Under the pieces are notes generated by a model. That model did not search any database and was not told the origin of the DNA. It saw nothing but the letters and a program-made list of their open reading frames with translations. A DNA stretch of 64,000 nt from NCBI GenBank assembly GCA_021229015.1, contig CM037778.1, forward strand, positions 13,855,294 through 13,919,293. The letters are read 5' to 3'. This DNA is from Solen grandis (lineage: Eukaryota > Mollusca > Bivalvia > Adapedonta > Solenidae). Numbering within the stretch: the stretch's first letter is position 1; the number at the start of each line of letters is the position of its first letter. The translations under genes were made by a program, and so were the position numbers. Below, one piece after another: positions 11,722-21,951 of the stretch.

Positions 11722-11862
11722 CATTTTAATAGCATAAATACGTTACCTGTTATTACTTCAGGTATGTGTCTATTTGTGCACAGCTTCCAAAACAGAGTCC
11801 GCAAAATAAACCATTCCCTAAACCCCCTAGTTACCGGAAGTGTAACCCCCGTTCTCCAATTG
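11722..11862 (+). repeat. DIRS left inverted terminal repeat
   Basis: The segment 11743-11862 is the reverse complement of 17838-17957 over about 120 bp, essentially without mismatch. The outer 11722-11766 is instead complementary to the first half of the internal complementary region at 17684-17729. It contains the small imperfect palindrome ACCTGTTATTACTTCAGGT. Confidence 0.92.
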
Positions 11863-12183
11863 TGTTTTGGAAGCCATCGAGTTTCAGTGGGTAACCTAGC
11901 GTGTCCCTTTCTTGATAGCTTCTGTGCGCTACAGCTCTCCTTTTCTTTCTTTTCATAGCCTCGGCTGTGTTGTTTATATTGTTCTTTATTGATTTTTATT
12001 CTATATCGTGTAGAATTTTCAATCCCCGTCCCGTATCGGGACTTTTTGCCTTGTGTCACGGGTTTCCGTGCTTCGGCTCCCGTGGCACTGTTTTTTTTTT
12101 TTTGAGAACTTTCTTGTACGGGTTTTCTTCGGTCTTCCCGTTTTATTTTGCTTACATTGTTCTTTCTTGTATTGATTTTTACA

Positions 12184-14599
12184 ATGTCGCAGTTTCGGGG
12201 CTCCTGCGGACATGTCAAGGCGTCCTGGGACTCCCATCAGTCCTGCCTTTCATGCTCGGGGTGCTCCAGGGTTGACACCTGCACCGTTTGTGTTTCCTGG
12301 TCAGAAGAGGTCTGGAAGAAAGCCTCTTCACGTCGATCCTATTCATCCCGGAAAAGGAAGGCCTCATCTTCCTCCTCCTTCTCTGGGTTCAGTGCTGCTG
12401 GGGGTCGGAGTCCCTCTCCCCCTCCCAGGAAGAAGGCTTCCCGCCCCTCTCCGGAGAGGCCGCCTTCATCTCCTGGCTCCCTGCCCGGCTCTCCTTGTGT
12501 TAGCCCCAGGGGAGCAGTCAAGGAGACTACTCCGACCGGTCACCGGGCATGACCGGTCATTTGCTTGATATTAGTCATAGCAAAGCCCACGACCGGTCAC
12601 TGGTCAGGTCTAGCCACCGGTCACCGGTCAAGACCGGTCACCGACCATTGTCTATGATACGGGACCTGTCACCGGGTATATCTACCAGGGACCGGTCACC
12701 GGTCAGGACCGGTCACCGGCCGGTCACCACCACCGGGGGCCGGAACCGGCCTCATTGCGAACATCTATTGTTCGTGATCGGTCTCAGAGACCCAAGACCG
12801 GTCATCACCGGTCATTGGCAAGAGATCGTCACCGATCAACGGCCAGGTCGGCTCACCACTCTAGGCGTGTGGGTCACCGGTCTTCGCCGATTCTAACTGA
12901 AAAAAGTTCGGACTCGAGTTTTTCCTCAGGCAGCCCTACGGTTTCTCCGCTTCGGCCACCTGCTCCCTCGTGTTCAAGGGTGCCCAAGAAACGGCCCCAC
13001 AACCGTTCCCCGGGCATTTCCGGTCACCGGTCCCCTAGCTCTGCTCCTAGGGACCGGTCCCCTTTACGCTCTACCACGTCTTCGAAGGTTCATGGTGCGG
13101 ATTTTTCAGCGCAACCTCAGACCTTCGATCCTTCCACGTGGTGGTCCCACATGATGGGGGAATATGCCAGGCATTTCAGTTCTGCCTCTCCCCCTGTCAT
13201 ACCGGGCGAGCCTTCATCTTCTAGGAGGGATCGGGTTTCTCTTCCACCAGAGACCTTAGATCACAGACTGTTCCTTCAGTCTCCTCCCTCCTCGGGTCCA
13301 CAGGGCGCTTCTTCTGCACAGCCCCCTATGTGGCCCTTTTTCCCTCCATTTCCCTTTATGGGCTTTCCCCCTCAGGATGCTCCCCCATCTCGCCCTGAGG
13401 CTGGGTCTCCTCCCTCTACTCGCAATCCTCCTACTAGTGGGACTGCTCTGAGCGGACACTTGGAGGATGAAATCTCCCTTCATGCTCCGGAGGAGGACTC
13501 CTTATTTGCCGAGGACGTGCCTCTTTCGGCCACCTCGCGCCGATCCAGCGCTCATTCCGAACCTCGTACTGACAATCCTCTCTCTGACGAGGACGAGGAG
13601 TCAGACGACAGTCGTTTTTCCATGGACAGGGCTGTTCAGGAGGTCTTTGCTACCTTACCTGCATCAGTGTGCAAACCGGCCCCTCCTCCCTCCCGGAAGA
13701 GGTGCGAAGGTTACCTCGACCTTGTCGGTAAGCCTAAGGAATCCAAATCAGTCGAACCGGAGTTGCTCCCTTTCTCTCCGGTCGTCCGTTCGGCTCTGGA
13801 GGATTTCGAATCTTCCTCCTCCTCCAAGCCAGGACCGGGCAGGTTTATTCCCACTTCAGACCTTCGGCCTTTGGGTTTTAACCCCAAGACCTACAAGTTT
13901 CCGGAGGGTGATTTTTCTATCCACCCTCCAAAACTGGACCTAGATGTGAGTCGGCTCCGGCTCAAGGTCCCCTCCTCTTTACCGCTTCAGCAGAAGGTCC
14001 TGGATCGCTGGGAGCAACGCTCCCGCTTTCTTTCCGGCATCTTGTCTCATACTGACTCCTTCGTGGCCGCACTTTCGGTCAAACTACAGCAAAAAGATGC
14101 CTTATCTTCTTCCGTCAGGCTTCTTTTAGAGGCCTTAGCAGCGACTGCAAAACATTCTATTTTGCTATCTCTCTCTCTCTCTTCAGAGATGACTCGCTGC
14201 AGGCGGGATGCCATCCTGGACGGCCCCAACAAGCTACTTCTCCCCTCTTCTCGAGAAAAGCTTAGGTCGGCCCCTCTTTCTTCTTCGTCCCTTTTTGGGG
14301 GCCGAATCAAGGAAGTAGCGGATGCCTCCAGGGAGGAGCAAATACACGGAGCGGTGGCCTTCCAACCCCGCACTCCTTCTTCGGCTCCCCCTAAATTCCG
14401 GATACCGAAGAAGCCTTCGGCTTCTTCCAGTAAATCCCCGAAGGACTCGGAAAAGGGTAAACCTCAATCTCCTTTCAGAGGTAATCCCTCTTCCAGGGGC
14501 GCTCGCCAATCTGGTCCTCAGCGACCACGATTTCCTCCTTCATCGCCCCCCACCCCTTCTTCTACCTCTACCAGTCAAAGGGGTAGGAGTAAGCCCTAG
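12184..14599 (+). CDS. gag: DIRS gag-like protein, frameshifted
   Basis: Structural protein expected to package the element RNA. I place the start at ATG 12184 because the first 40 residues carry a Cys/His cluster (C8, H10, H18, C21, C24, C27, C33, C36), as at the N terminus of other animal DIRS gag proteins. This frame stops at 12550-12552. A second frame, open from 12755 or earlier to the TAG at 14597-14599, carries the rest: a Ser/Pro/Arg-rich stretch, an acidic segment, a region with LDRWEQRSR that I take as capsid-like, and a basic Ser/Pro-rich tail. The break lies in the ACCGGT-repeat tract at 12535-12900. The end overlaps the polymerase frame, so the polymerase may be made by frameshifting or by separate initiation. 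Confidence 0.75.
12534..12890 (+). repeat. ACCGGTCACCGGTC-rich tract inside gag
   Basis: ACCGGT palindromes recur in short spacings (CACCGGTCA, GACCGGTCAC) through about 350 bp, with a few more at 13018-13060. The tract encodes Arg/Ser/His/Pro/Thr-rich peptide, is free of stops over long distances in more than one frame, and is where the gag frame changes. Confidence 0.8.
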
Positions 14600-16712
14600 G
14601 GGTACGTCCTTTCTTCCGCTTCCTCTTCCAGACGTTCGATTAGGAGGAAGAGTGTTTCTGCCCCTTCCAGTAGGCGGCAGACTCACTCATTTCATTCAGC
14701 AATGGGAGACTATCACCGACGACCAATGGGTCCTGTCTATCGTGAGACACGGTTATCGGGTTCCGTTCAGTCGTCCCCCTCCACTGTCACGCTCTCCCAT
14801 TCATCTCTCCTCCAATCATCCTCGTCTGGGACTCGCCATTTCAGATCTTCTGAAAAAAGGAGCGGTAGAAAGGGTCTCGATTCCAACCTCTCCGGGGTTT
14901 TACAGCCGTCTCTTTCTGGTTCCCAAGAAGGACGGCGGGTTTCGACCGGTCATAGACCTATCTCATCTAAACTCCTTCATTCCGAAGGAACACTTCAAAA
15001 TCGAAACAACTTCGTCGATCAGGGCAGCCGTCCTCCCCGGTCACTGGGCTGTTTCCCTGGATTTATCGGATGCCTACTTCCATGTATCTATCCATCCTCA
15101 TTCCAGGAAATACCTTCGCTTTACGGATGGTCAAACTGTCTACCAGTTCAAGGCCCTTCCGTTCGGCCTGTCTTCAGCCCCCAGAATCTTCACCAAAATA
15201 GTTTCGGTTCTGGTCGCCAGGGTTCATTTTCGCGGCTCACGCCTCCTGGCGTATTTCGACGACTGGCTTCTTCTTCACATGGACCCAGTCGCTCTTCTCG
15301 ACGAACTTCGATGGGTGACAGACCTAGCTCTCCGGCTAGGCTTCATCCTCAACTCCGAGAAATCGGAGTTGATCCCATCCCAGAACTTCACGTTTGTCGG
15401 GATGCAGTTTCTGACCGACCTAAACAGGATCAGAATTCCGGAACCCAGAATTATGTCTCTTCTAACTCTGGTTCGGGGGTTCTCGCGTCGGCAATCGATC
15501 TCAGCCCGCGAATTTCTATCGCTTCTCGGTGTACTCAATGCAGCAGCGGATCTTGTTCCGCTGGGCCGCCTTCACATGCAACCTCTTCAATTTATCCTAC
15601 TCTCGATCTGGCGTCCCAGTCGAGACCATTTGCAGACCATTCTTCCGGTTTCCCCGGAATTGGTTCATCATCTCAGTTGGTGGAATTCCCCCTCGTTTCT
15701 CCGAGAGGGTGTTCCTCTTTCTCCTCCTCAACCGGAACTGTTCCTCTTCTCGGATGCCAGTCTGTCAGGCTGGGGTGCTCATCTGGAACCTCTGGGTCTC
15801 ACAACCTCGGGTCTTTGGTCCCCGCGGGACAGTTCTCTTCATATCAACAACCTGGAACTCAAAGCGGTTCTACTAGCCTTACGACAGTTTTCTCCTCTCA
15901 TTCGAGACAAATCTGTTCTAGTATCTACAGACAACACGACTGTTGTCTCTTACATCCGCAGACAAGGGGGGACGCACTCGCCTTCTCTGTGCATGGAAGC
16001 ATGGCACCTTCTTCATTGGTGTCAGGTGTCTTCGGTACTCATTCAAGTCAGACATCTTCCGGGTCGTCTAAATGTCTTAGCGGACCAACTGTCCCGCAGG
16101 CATTCTCTTCTCCCCTCGGAATGGAAGTTACTTCCTCGGATCGCAACAACTCTGTTTGCGATTTTCGGGTCTCCGTCTGTCGATCTGTTTGCTACCAGGC
16201 TGAACAACCAACTTCCACTGTTTGTGTCACCGGTATCGGATCACCGGGCTTGGGCGATAGATGCTCTGTCTGTAAACTGGGATCATCTATTTGCTTATGC
16301 GTTTCCACCGTTTTCTCTGATTCCCTTAGTTCTAAGGAAAATCCTGCGATCTCAGTGCCGGATCCTCCTTGTAGCTCCACTTTGGCCAACGAGATCTTGG
16401 TTGGTGGATCTTCTGGATCTTCTGATAGACTATCCTGTAGAACTTCCCCACGTTCCGGACCTTCTGTCACAAGGTCGGAACAGGGTCCTACACGACAATC
16501 CTTACGCTCTTCGTCTTCACGCTTGGATGTTATCCAACAGCGAGTCAGACAGAAGAAATTTTCGGCAACAGTTGCCTCTATTATCTCTAAGGCCAAGAGA
16601 CAATCTACTCGATCTGTCTACCAGGCAAAGTGGAAGGTCTTCCGTGATTGGTGTATCGCACGGCAGATTAATCCTGTCAAAGCTCCTGTCAGAGAAATCG
16701 CTAACTTTCTAG
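14322..16712 (+). CDS. pol: DIRS reverse transcriptase, RNase H, methyltransferase-like polyprotein
   Basis: Copies element RNA into DNA. The true product probably begins near 14560-14640, since earlier codons overlap gag; start uncertain. Counting from 14322: the RT domain spans about residues 150-400, with FLVPKKDGGFRPVIDLSHLN, LDLSDAYFH, ALPFGLSSAP and the catalytic YFDD at 311-314. RNase H follows with its four acidic residues visible: D478 (FSDAS), E512 (NNLELKA), D537 (STDNTT) and D588 (ADQLSR). A third region (about 620-710) has VDLFATR, AFPPF and APLWPTRSW, matching the Dam-like methyltransferase segment of DIRS elements; the usual (N/D)PP(Y/F/W) motif reads FPPF, so activity is doubtful. 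The frame is intact. It overlaps the recombinase frame by roughly 190 bp. Confidence 0.92.
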   Translation: MPPGRSKYTERWPSNPALLLRLPLNSGYRRSLRLLPVNPRRTRKRVNLNLLSEVIPLPGALANLVLSDHDFLLHRPPPLLLPLPVKGVGVSPRGTSFLPLPLPDVRLGGRVFLPLPVGGRLTHFIQQWETITDDQWVLSIVRHGYRVPFSRPPPLSRSPIHLSSNHPRLGLAISDLLKKGAVERVSIPTSPGFYSRLFLVPKKDGGFRPVIDLSHLNSFIPKEHFKIETTSSIRAAVLPGHWAVSLDLSDAYFHVSIHPHSRKYLRFTDGQTVYQFKALPFGLSSAPRIFTKIVSVLVARVHFRGSRLLAYFDDWLLLHMDPVALLDELRWVTDLALRLGFILNSEKSELIPSQNFTFVGMQFLTDLNRIRIPEPRIMSLLTLVRGFSRRQSISAREFLSLLGVLNAAADLVPLGRLHMQPLQFILLSIWRPSRDHLQTILPVSPELVHHLSWWNSPSFLREGVPLSPPQPELFLFSDASLSGWGAHLEPLGLTTSGLWSPRDSSLHINNLELKAVLLALRQFSPLIRDKSVLVSTDNTTVVSYIRRQGGTHSPSLCMEAWHLLHWCQVSSVLIQVRHLPGRLNVLADQLSRRHSLLPSEWKLLPRIATTLFAIFGSPSVDLFATRLNNQLPLFVSPVSDHRAWAIDALSVNWDHLFAYAFPPFSLIPLVLRKILRSQCRILLVAPLWPTRSWLVDLLDLLIDYPVELPHVPDLLSQGRNRVLHDNPYALRLHAWMLSNSESDRRNFRQQLPLLSLRPRDNLLDLSTRQSGRSSVIGVSHGRLILSKLLSEKSLTF

Positions 16713-17583
16713 TTTTTCTTTTTAACGAGAAAAAACTTGCGGTCAGTTCTATCAAGGGTTATAGGTCCATGTTATCGAACACTCTTAAGTTTCACAGATC
16801 CTCTTCCCTTGGTTCGGATCCTTATCTTTCGGAAATTATTCGTTCGTTTGAACTGTCTAGGCCAGTCTCTCGTTCGTTAACTCCAAAGTTGGATCTTTCT
16901 TGTGTTTTACTGGCTCTTACTAAGGCACCTTTTGAGCCTCTTTCTGAGGCTTCTCTCCTGCACGTAACATGGAAGACGGTCTTTCTCATAGCAATGGCGT
17001 CTTCTAAACGTCGTTGCGAAATTCATGCCTTTTCTACTGAGGAAGGCTATTTACGCTTTAACAAATCTGATGGCTCTGTATCCTTGAGCTTTCAACCTGG
17101 TTTCCTTGCGAAAACCCAACTCCCTTCGGTCTGTTCCCCTCCGGTAGTTATTCCGAGCCTTGCTAGGTCTTGCGCTAGGGGTGATCCTGATCGGCTTCTT
17201 TGTCCGGTTAGAGCCTTGAAGTTTTACCTCCAGAAGGTTAAATCTTTACGGGGTCGTCGTCTTCGTCTTTTTCTCCCAATAAAAGGGGGGGGGGCGAAGT
17301 TTCGGCAGCATCAATATCTCGTTGGGTAGCCTCAACTATCAAGTTTGCCTATTCGGATCTTTCGGACAGGGATCTATCCTTTTTAAGAATTAGACCACAT
17401 GAGCTCCGTGCTTTGTCTGCTTCTTGGGCTTTCTTGAATAAATCCCCCATGGATGATATTCTTAAAGCGGCCTCTTGGAAGTCTTCTACTACGTTTTCTT
17501 CCTTTTATCTCCGCTCACTGGCTAACCAATCACAAAACCTTGCGGATTTGGGTCCACTTGTAGTGGCCCAGACAGTAGTTTAA
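16520..17583 (+). CDS. DIRS tyrosine recombinase, frameshifted
   Basis: Integrates the circular DNA copy by site-specific recombination. An N-terminal SAM-like core-binding region (SVYQAKWKVFRDWC... VREIANFLVFLF... SIKGYRSMLS) is followed by the catalytic domain. Visible catalytic residues are Arg in SSKRRCEIHAF (codon 17009 or 17012), HELR at 17398-17409, and the nucleophile Tyr in FYLR (codon 17506). Frame 2 ends at TAG 17327-17329 because of a run of ten G at 17285-17294; the downstream frame with HELR and Tyr runs to TAA 17581-17583. This may be a real mutation or a homopolymer error. The start is not resolved; translation may begin at an upstream ATG or by frameshifting from the polymerase. 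Confidence 0.88.
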
Positions 17584-17683
17584 TCATCCTGTCTGACGCA
17601 TTGGCGGCTTTGGTCGTTTTCTACTTCGGGTGTCGCTACAATCAAGGTTCTTTGTTAGCAACCTCCCACCTTAGCGACGAAGT

Positions 17684-17782
17684 CATACCTGAAGTAATAA
17701 CAGGTAACATATTTATGCTATTAAAATGAAATTTTTGAAGTAAAATTAATTTTAATTAGTAAATACTAACCTGTTATTACAG
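17684..17782 (+). repeat. DIRS internal complementary region
   Basis: The first half (17684-17729) is the reverse complement of the outer left end (11722-11766). The second half (17722-17782) is the reverse complement of the outer right end (17943-18003), with a few mismatches such as ACTAACC for ACTTACC. The two halves meet at TTAAAATG, the complement of the octamer shared by both ends. In the known DIRS replication model this segment templates joining of the two ends into a circle. Confidence 0.9.
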
Positions 17783-17837
17783 AGTCCCACCTCCCTCCCC
17801 GCTTGCTGGTGGTTGTATCCCTCGATGGCTTCATATA

Positions 17838-18003
17838 CAATTGGAGAACGGGGGTTACACTTCCGGTAACTAGGGGGTTTAGGGAATGGTTTATTTTGCG
17901 GACTCTGTTTTGGAAGCTGTGCACAAATAGACACATACCTGAAGTAATAACAGGTAAGTATTTACTATTTAAAATTAATTTTACTTCAAAAATTTCATTT
18001 TAA
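17838..18003 (+). repeat. DIRS right inverted terminal repeat
   Basis: Positions 17838-17957 are the inverted copy of 11743-11862. The outer 17958-18003 is AT-rich and complementary to the second half of the internal complementary region. The element ends at CATTTTAA. Confidence 0.9.
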
Positions 18004-18358
18004 AGTATCTGCGTCTGAAAGTGAATTTTTAGCTTTTTTTCTGTCATTTTCAAGGGCAGATAACTCAATATTATGGGCTAGCAACACCTCATTTAATTTC
18101 AACTCAATGTTTGGTACTTTATCCCCTATCACTGTGTAAAAGTTGTAGAAATTCTATGCAAAAGAAAATCTAAAAATATTTTTAATTTTATTCAAGAAAA
18201 CTGCAGTATGTCTGTTTGCTGAAACATTGTGTGAAATCAATTGAATGGAATTGTTTTAAACTTTGCATAATGGCTAGAAGTGAAACGATAATATGAAATA
18301 AAATAAGGTTTCGATAGGCTTGATTTTAATTTTCCTCTGGGATCTATGGTTTCCTTCC

Positions 18359-18600
18359 TTAACCATTTCCCTCATAGAGGACACCATGAAAAGACCTATG
18401 CGAACAGCATAAAACCAGATCAGCCTGCAAGTAACTCGCAGGCTGATCAGGTTTTATGCTGTTCGTTGCTCCTCAGTGGTCTGGAAATGAGGATTTTGTA
18501 ATTAAATTTGGTAAGGTTTAACTGTGGTTTTCTGCAGATCAGGCTTTATGTGGTACTTATTGAGTGCGTCAAAATGAGTCTATATGAGGGAAAGGGTTAA
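18359..18600 (+). mobile_element. 240-bp hairpin MITE (family A, copy 2)
   Basis: Full length, TTAA at both ends, very close to copy 1 and lying about 355 bp beyond the DIRS right end. One substitution at the left end (TTAACCATTTCCC). Confidence 0.88.
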
Positions 18601-19354
18601 TAATAACCATATACGCCGCCACCAGAGCCGTAGATAGTGATTAACTGTTGTAATAACTTAATTCATAATTGATGTAAAATAAATAAAGTTTAAATGTTCT
18701 CTCCCTTTCAGAGCAATAGTAAGTTATCATCTTCTTAATCATCTGATATTTGTCTGATTTTTGTTTTATATCATATTCCAAGGTGTGGCCAGAATAAAAG
18801 TATTCAATTAAAAAGGAAATGTCAGGGAAACAGGAGTAGTTCTAGTCCTGGAGACAAGTCTTGTGTGATCTATTGTCCAGGAATGGTGTAACATGGGAAC
18901 CAGCTGAGATACATTTGAAATGGTGTAAAAGGGGAAAGCAGCTGAGTTACAAAGATGTCTAGGCTTGTTCTGCAGGTGTTTTCTTTATGTGCTTTAACAA
19001 AATGTGATCCTTCTTTCTCCAGGATTCCATTTTTGAAGTCTTCTCCTTTCATCCCTTTCAGCTTTAAACAGATTGTGTGTTTTTTAGTCTCCCTATTGTT
19101 TTGTATGAAAAATTTTGCCACATCTTGTCGTCAGAATAATGCATTGAAAACATTTTTAGATTTTTTATCTGAAATTGACTGAGTGAAAATGTCAAAAGAA
19201 ATTGGCCCGATCATTTTAATTAGGTTCCTAAGAAATATGTTTTTTTTGTTGTTTTTTCAGTTGAAGATTGAGAATGATTTTCAGGTAAATAGGGTCAAAG
19301 TAAAGGTCACTGTCACTAAGATTTTTTTTTTCTGTCAAATAACTACTTTCAGGA
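18601..19354. other. intergenic, no gene seen
   Basis: AT-rich sequence. Overlapping short frames at 18870-19182 on both strands have no recognisable motif. Confidence 0.4.
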
Positions 19355-19593
19355 TTAACCCTTTCCCTCATATAGACTCATTTTGACGCACTCAATAGGT
19401 ATCACATAAAGCCTGATCTGCAGAAAACCACAGTTAAACTTTACCAAATTTAATTACAAAATACACATTTCCAGACCACTGAGGAGCAGCGAACAGCATA
19501 AAACCTGATCAGCCTGCGAGTAAGCAGGCTGATCTGGTTTTATGCTGTTCGCATAGGTCTTTTCATGGTTTCCTCTATGAGGGAAAGGGTTAA
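19355..19593 (-). mobile_element. 240-bp hairpin MITE (family A, copy 3)
   Basis: Inverted relative to copy 1: it starts with the ATATAGACTCATTTTGACGC end and finishes with the CCTCTATGAGGGAAAGGGTT end. The hairpin centre has lost a few bases (GCGAGTAAGCAGGC). Confidence 0.88.
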
Positions 19594-20019
19594 GGTTTGA
19601 TGATCAAGTTTGTTAGGTAAATGCTTTATGGAAAGAGGAAGATTGGGATTAAATTTCTGGTCAATAAAGTCAAGGTTACTGTTAATAAAAATAGTTTCTT
19701 GTCAATTTTCTCCTGTATACAATGTATATAGATATGTAACTATATAGAGATCAAACTTGGTAGGTAGTTACATTGTATGAAGAGGAAGATTAGGATTGAT
19801 TTTCTGGTCAGTAGGGTCAAAGTCATTGTTACTTAAAACAGTTTTTACTGTTTATTTGGTTGAAAATGTTTTACATTGATCCACTTCTTTGTAATCTATT
19901 AAAATTTGGAAAGGCCATCTTAGTTTTCAAATATGAAAAAGGATGAATAACCTAGAAGAAAAGGATTTTGTGATTAATGAATCCATTCAGAACATTGTGC
20001 ATGTAACCATTGGGACTCC

Positions 20020-20645
20020 ATGGTCAAGTGGTTAAAGGCATTGACATGATTTCACCAAGCTTCTCACTGGTATGGGTTAGAGATAGAGAGTCAAGTGGTT
20101 AAAGGCATTGACATGATTTCACCAAGCTTCTCACTGGTGTGGGTCAGAGAGTCAAGTGGTTAAAGGCATTGACATGATTTCACCAAGCTTCTCACTGGTA
20201 TGGGTTAGAGAGTCAAGTGGTTAAAGGCATTGACATGATTTTACCAAGCTTCTCACTGGTATGGGTTAGAGAGTCAAGTGGTTAAAGGCATTGACATGAT
20301 TTCACCAAGCTTCTCACTGGTGTGGGTTAGAGAGTCAAGTGGTTAAAGGCATTGACATGATTTCACCAAGCTTCTCACTGGTATGGGTTAGAGAGTCAAG
20401 TGGTTAAAGGCATTGACATGATTTTACCAAGCTTCTCACTGGTGTGGGTTAGAGAGTCAAGTGGTTAAAGGCATTGACATGATTTCACCAAGCTTCTCAC
20501 TGGTGTGGGTTAGAGAGTCAAGTGGTTAAAGGCATTGACATGATTTCACCAAGCTTCTCACTGGTGTGGGTTAGAGAGTCAAGTGGTTAAAGGCATTGGC
20601 GTGATTTCACCAAGCTTCTCACTGGTGCAGGTCAGCGAGTCCTGG
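20020..20645 (+). repeat. 61-bp tandem array of a tRNA-like unit, 10 copies
   Basis: Ten units, the first 67 bp and the rest 61 bp, beginning near 20023, 20090, 20151, 20212, 20273, 20334, 20395, 20456, 20517 and 20578. Each contains GTCAAGTGGTTAAAGGCATT, which resembles a tRNA/SINE A box, then TTCACCAAGCTTCTCACTGG and a B-box-like GGGTTAGAG/GGGTCAGAG. Units differ at single positions (TTCACC versus TTTACC; TATGG versus TGTGG). The array looks like an expanded SINE head. Confidence 0.9.
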
Positions 20646-20898
20646 TCAGGTTTTTTCATGCTGTGTAATCTGGGTCATAACAAATGTTTTTACAAGGAAA
20701 AGGCTTGAAGTATTTAATCAGTCATGATCACATCTTATCATCTTTTGTTTGTAAATACTTATACTAAAGAGAGACAAATTTTGTAGAAGAAATTAACAAC
20801 CAAAAAAAAAGGTGAAAAATTGTTGCTTTTCTATTTGAATTATAGATTGAAGTGCAAAAAAGAATGTACAGATTATTTTTAGGCATTAAATTCACTAT

Positions 20899-21840
20899 GT
20901 GCTCAAGGTGAGCTTTTCTAATCACTTTGCATCCGTTGTTGTGTCGTCCATCGTCAATAATCTGCCTTAAACGACATCTCCTCTGAAACCGCTGGACAGA
21001 ATTTGATTGAACTTGGCAGGGATGATCCTTGGGTGAGCCTTCACAGAAGTTGCTAATGTAGAACTCTGGTTACCATGGCATCTGAAAGAAAAAACATGAT
21101 AACTTTAAAAATCATCTCCTTCAAAACTATCGGCCAGATTTAGTACCTGTTGTTCCTTGGGTAATCCTCTACCAAGATAGCTTAAGTAATTCCAATCCAA
21201 AAAAAACATGGCTGCCAGGGGTGTGGCTTATTTGCATTAAATGTATATAGTGAAAACTTTAAACAACATCTCCTGAAATCACTGGACAGAATTTGATAAA
21301 ACTTGGCAGGGATCCTTCTTGGGGGAACTTTCACAAAAGTTGCTAAAATGAACTTGATCCATTTAGAACTCTGGTTGCCATGGCAGCAGAAAGAAAAAAA
21401 ATATGAAAACCATCTCCTTCAAAACTATCGGCAAGATTTGAAAATGTTTTAGTACAGTTGTTCCTTGGGTAACCTTCTACCAAGATAGCTAAAATAATTC
21501 CGATATGTAAAAAAACATGGCCGCCAGGGGCAGGGCTAATTTGCCTTAACTTTATGTAGTGAAAACCTTAAACGACATCTCCTCTGAAACCCTTGGACAG
21601 AATTTGATGAAATATGGCAAGGATGATCCTTGGGTGAACCTTCAGAAAAGTTGCTGAAGTAAACAATATCTATGTATAACTGGTTGTCATGGCATTGGAA
21701 AGAAAAAAAAATGAAAACTTTAAAAATCATCTCCTTCAAAACTACTGGCCAGATTTCAAAATGTTTTAGTACAGATGTTCCTTTGGTAACCCTATACTCA
21801 GGTAAGTGATCCAGGGCCTCTACGACTTTCTTGTTTTAAT
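20899..21840 (+). mobile_element. Helentron/HINE-like element, family 1, copy 2 (5' truncated, older)
   Basis: Begins in the 5' hairpin at GTGCTCAAGGTGAGC and lacks the first arm. The interior repeats the GGACAGAATTTGAT... GTTGCCATGGCA... ACATGGCCGCCAGGGGC module three times. It ends CTCAGGTAAGTGATCCAGGG, a decayed 3' hairpin, and TTTTAAT in place of CTAAT. Confidence 0.6.
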
Positions 21841-21951
21841 CAGTAAAAAGTACACTTTAAAACTATACTAATATATTGCATGTGGCAACAGTAGTTTACT
21901 TAGTAGTCCTTTGGACAACTTGAAATCTACAATAATGATGGATTGAATACC

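Larger units (their letters stand above)
11722..18003 (+). mobile_element. DIRS-type tyrosine-recombinase retrotransposon, near complete
   Basis: A 6.3-kb element with the full DIRS layout: inverted terminal repeats, gag, reverse transcriptase/RNase H/methyltransferase-like polyprotein, tyrosine recombinase, and an internal complementary region. Both outer edges share the octamer CATTTTAA (11722-11729 and 17996-18003), and no target-site duplication is seen, as expected for integration by a tyrosine recombinase from a circular intermediate. Base composition (C/T-rich, GC-rich coding) differs sharply from the AT-rich flanks. The coding part is damaged in two places: a frame change in gag within an ACCGGT repeat, and one in the recombinase at a run of ten G. 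Confidence 0.9.

Noticed and set aside
11673..12218. 181-codon minus-strand frame across the DIRS left end
   Set aside because: Covers the inverted terminal repeat and the antisense of the gag start; no recognised domain.
14702..16500. Front half of the long plus frame ending at 17329
   Set aside because: Until about 16520 it is a shadow of the reverse transcriptase frame, Ser-rich and without domains; only the final part is the recombinase.
20020..20645. CRISPR-like array
   Set aside because: Units are contiguous with no unique spacers, and the genome is eukaryotic.
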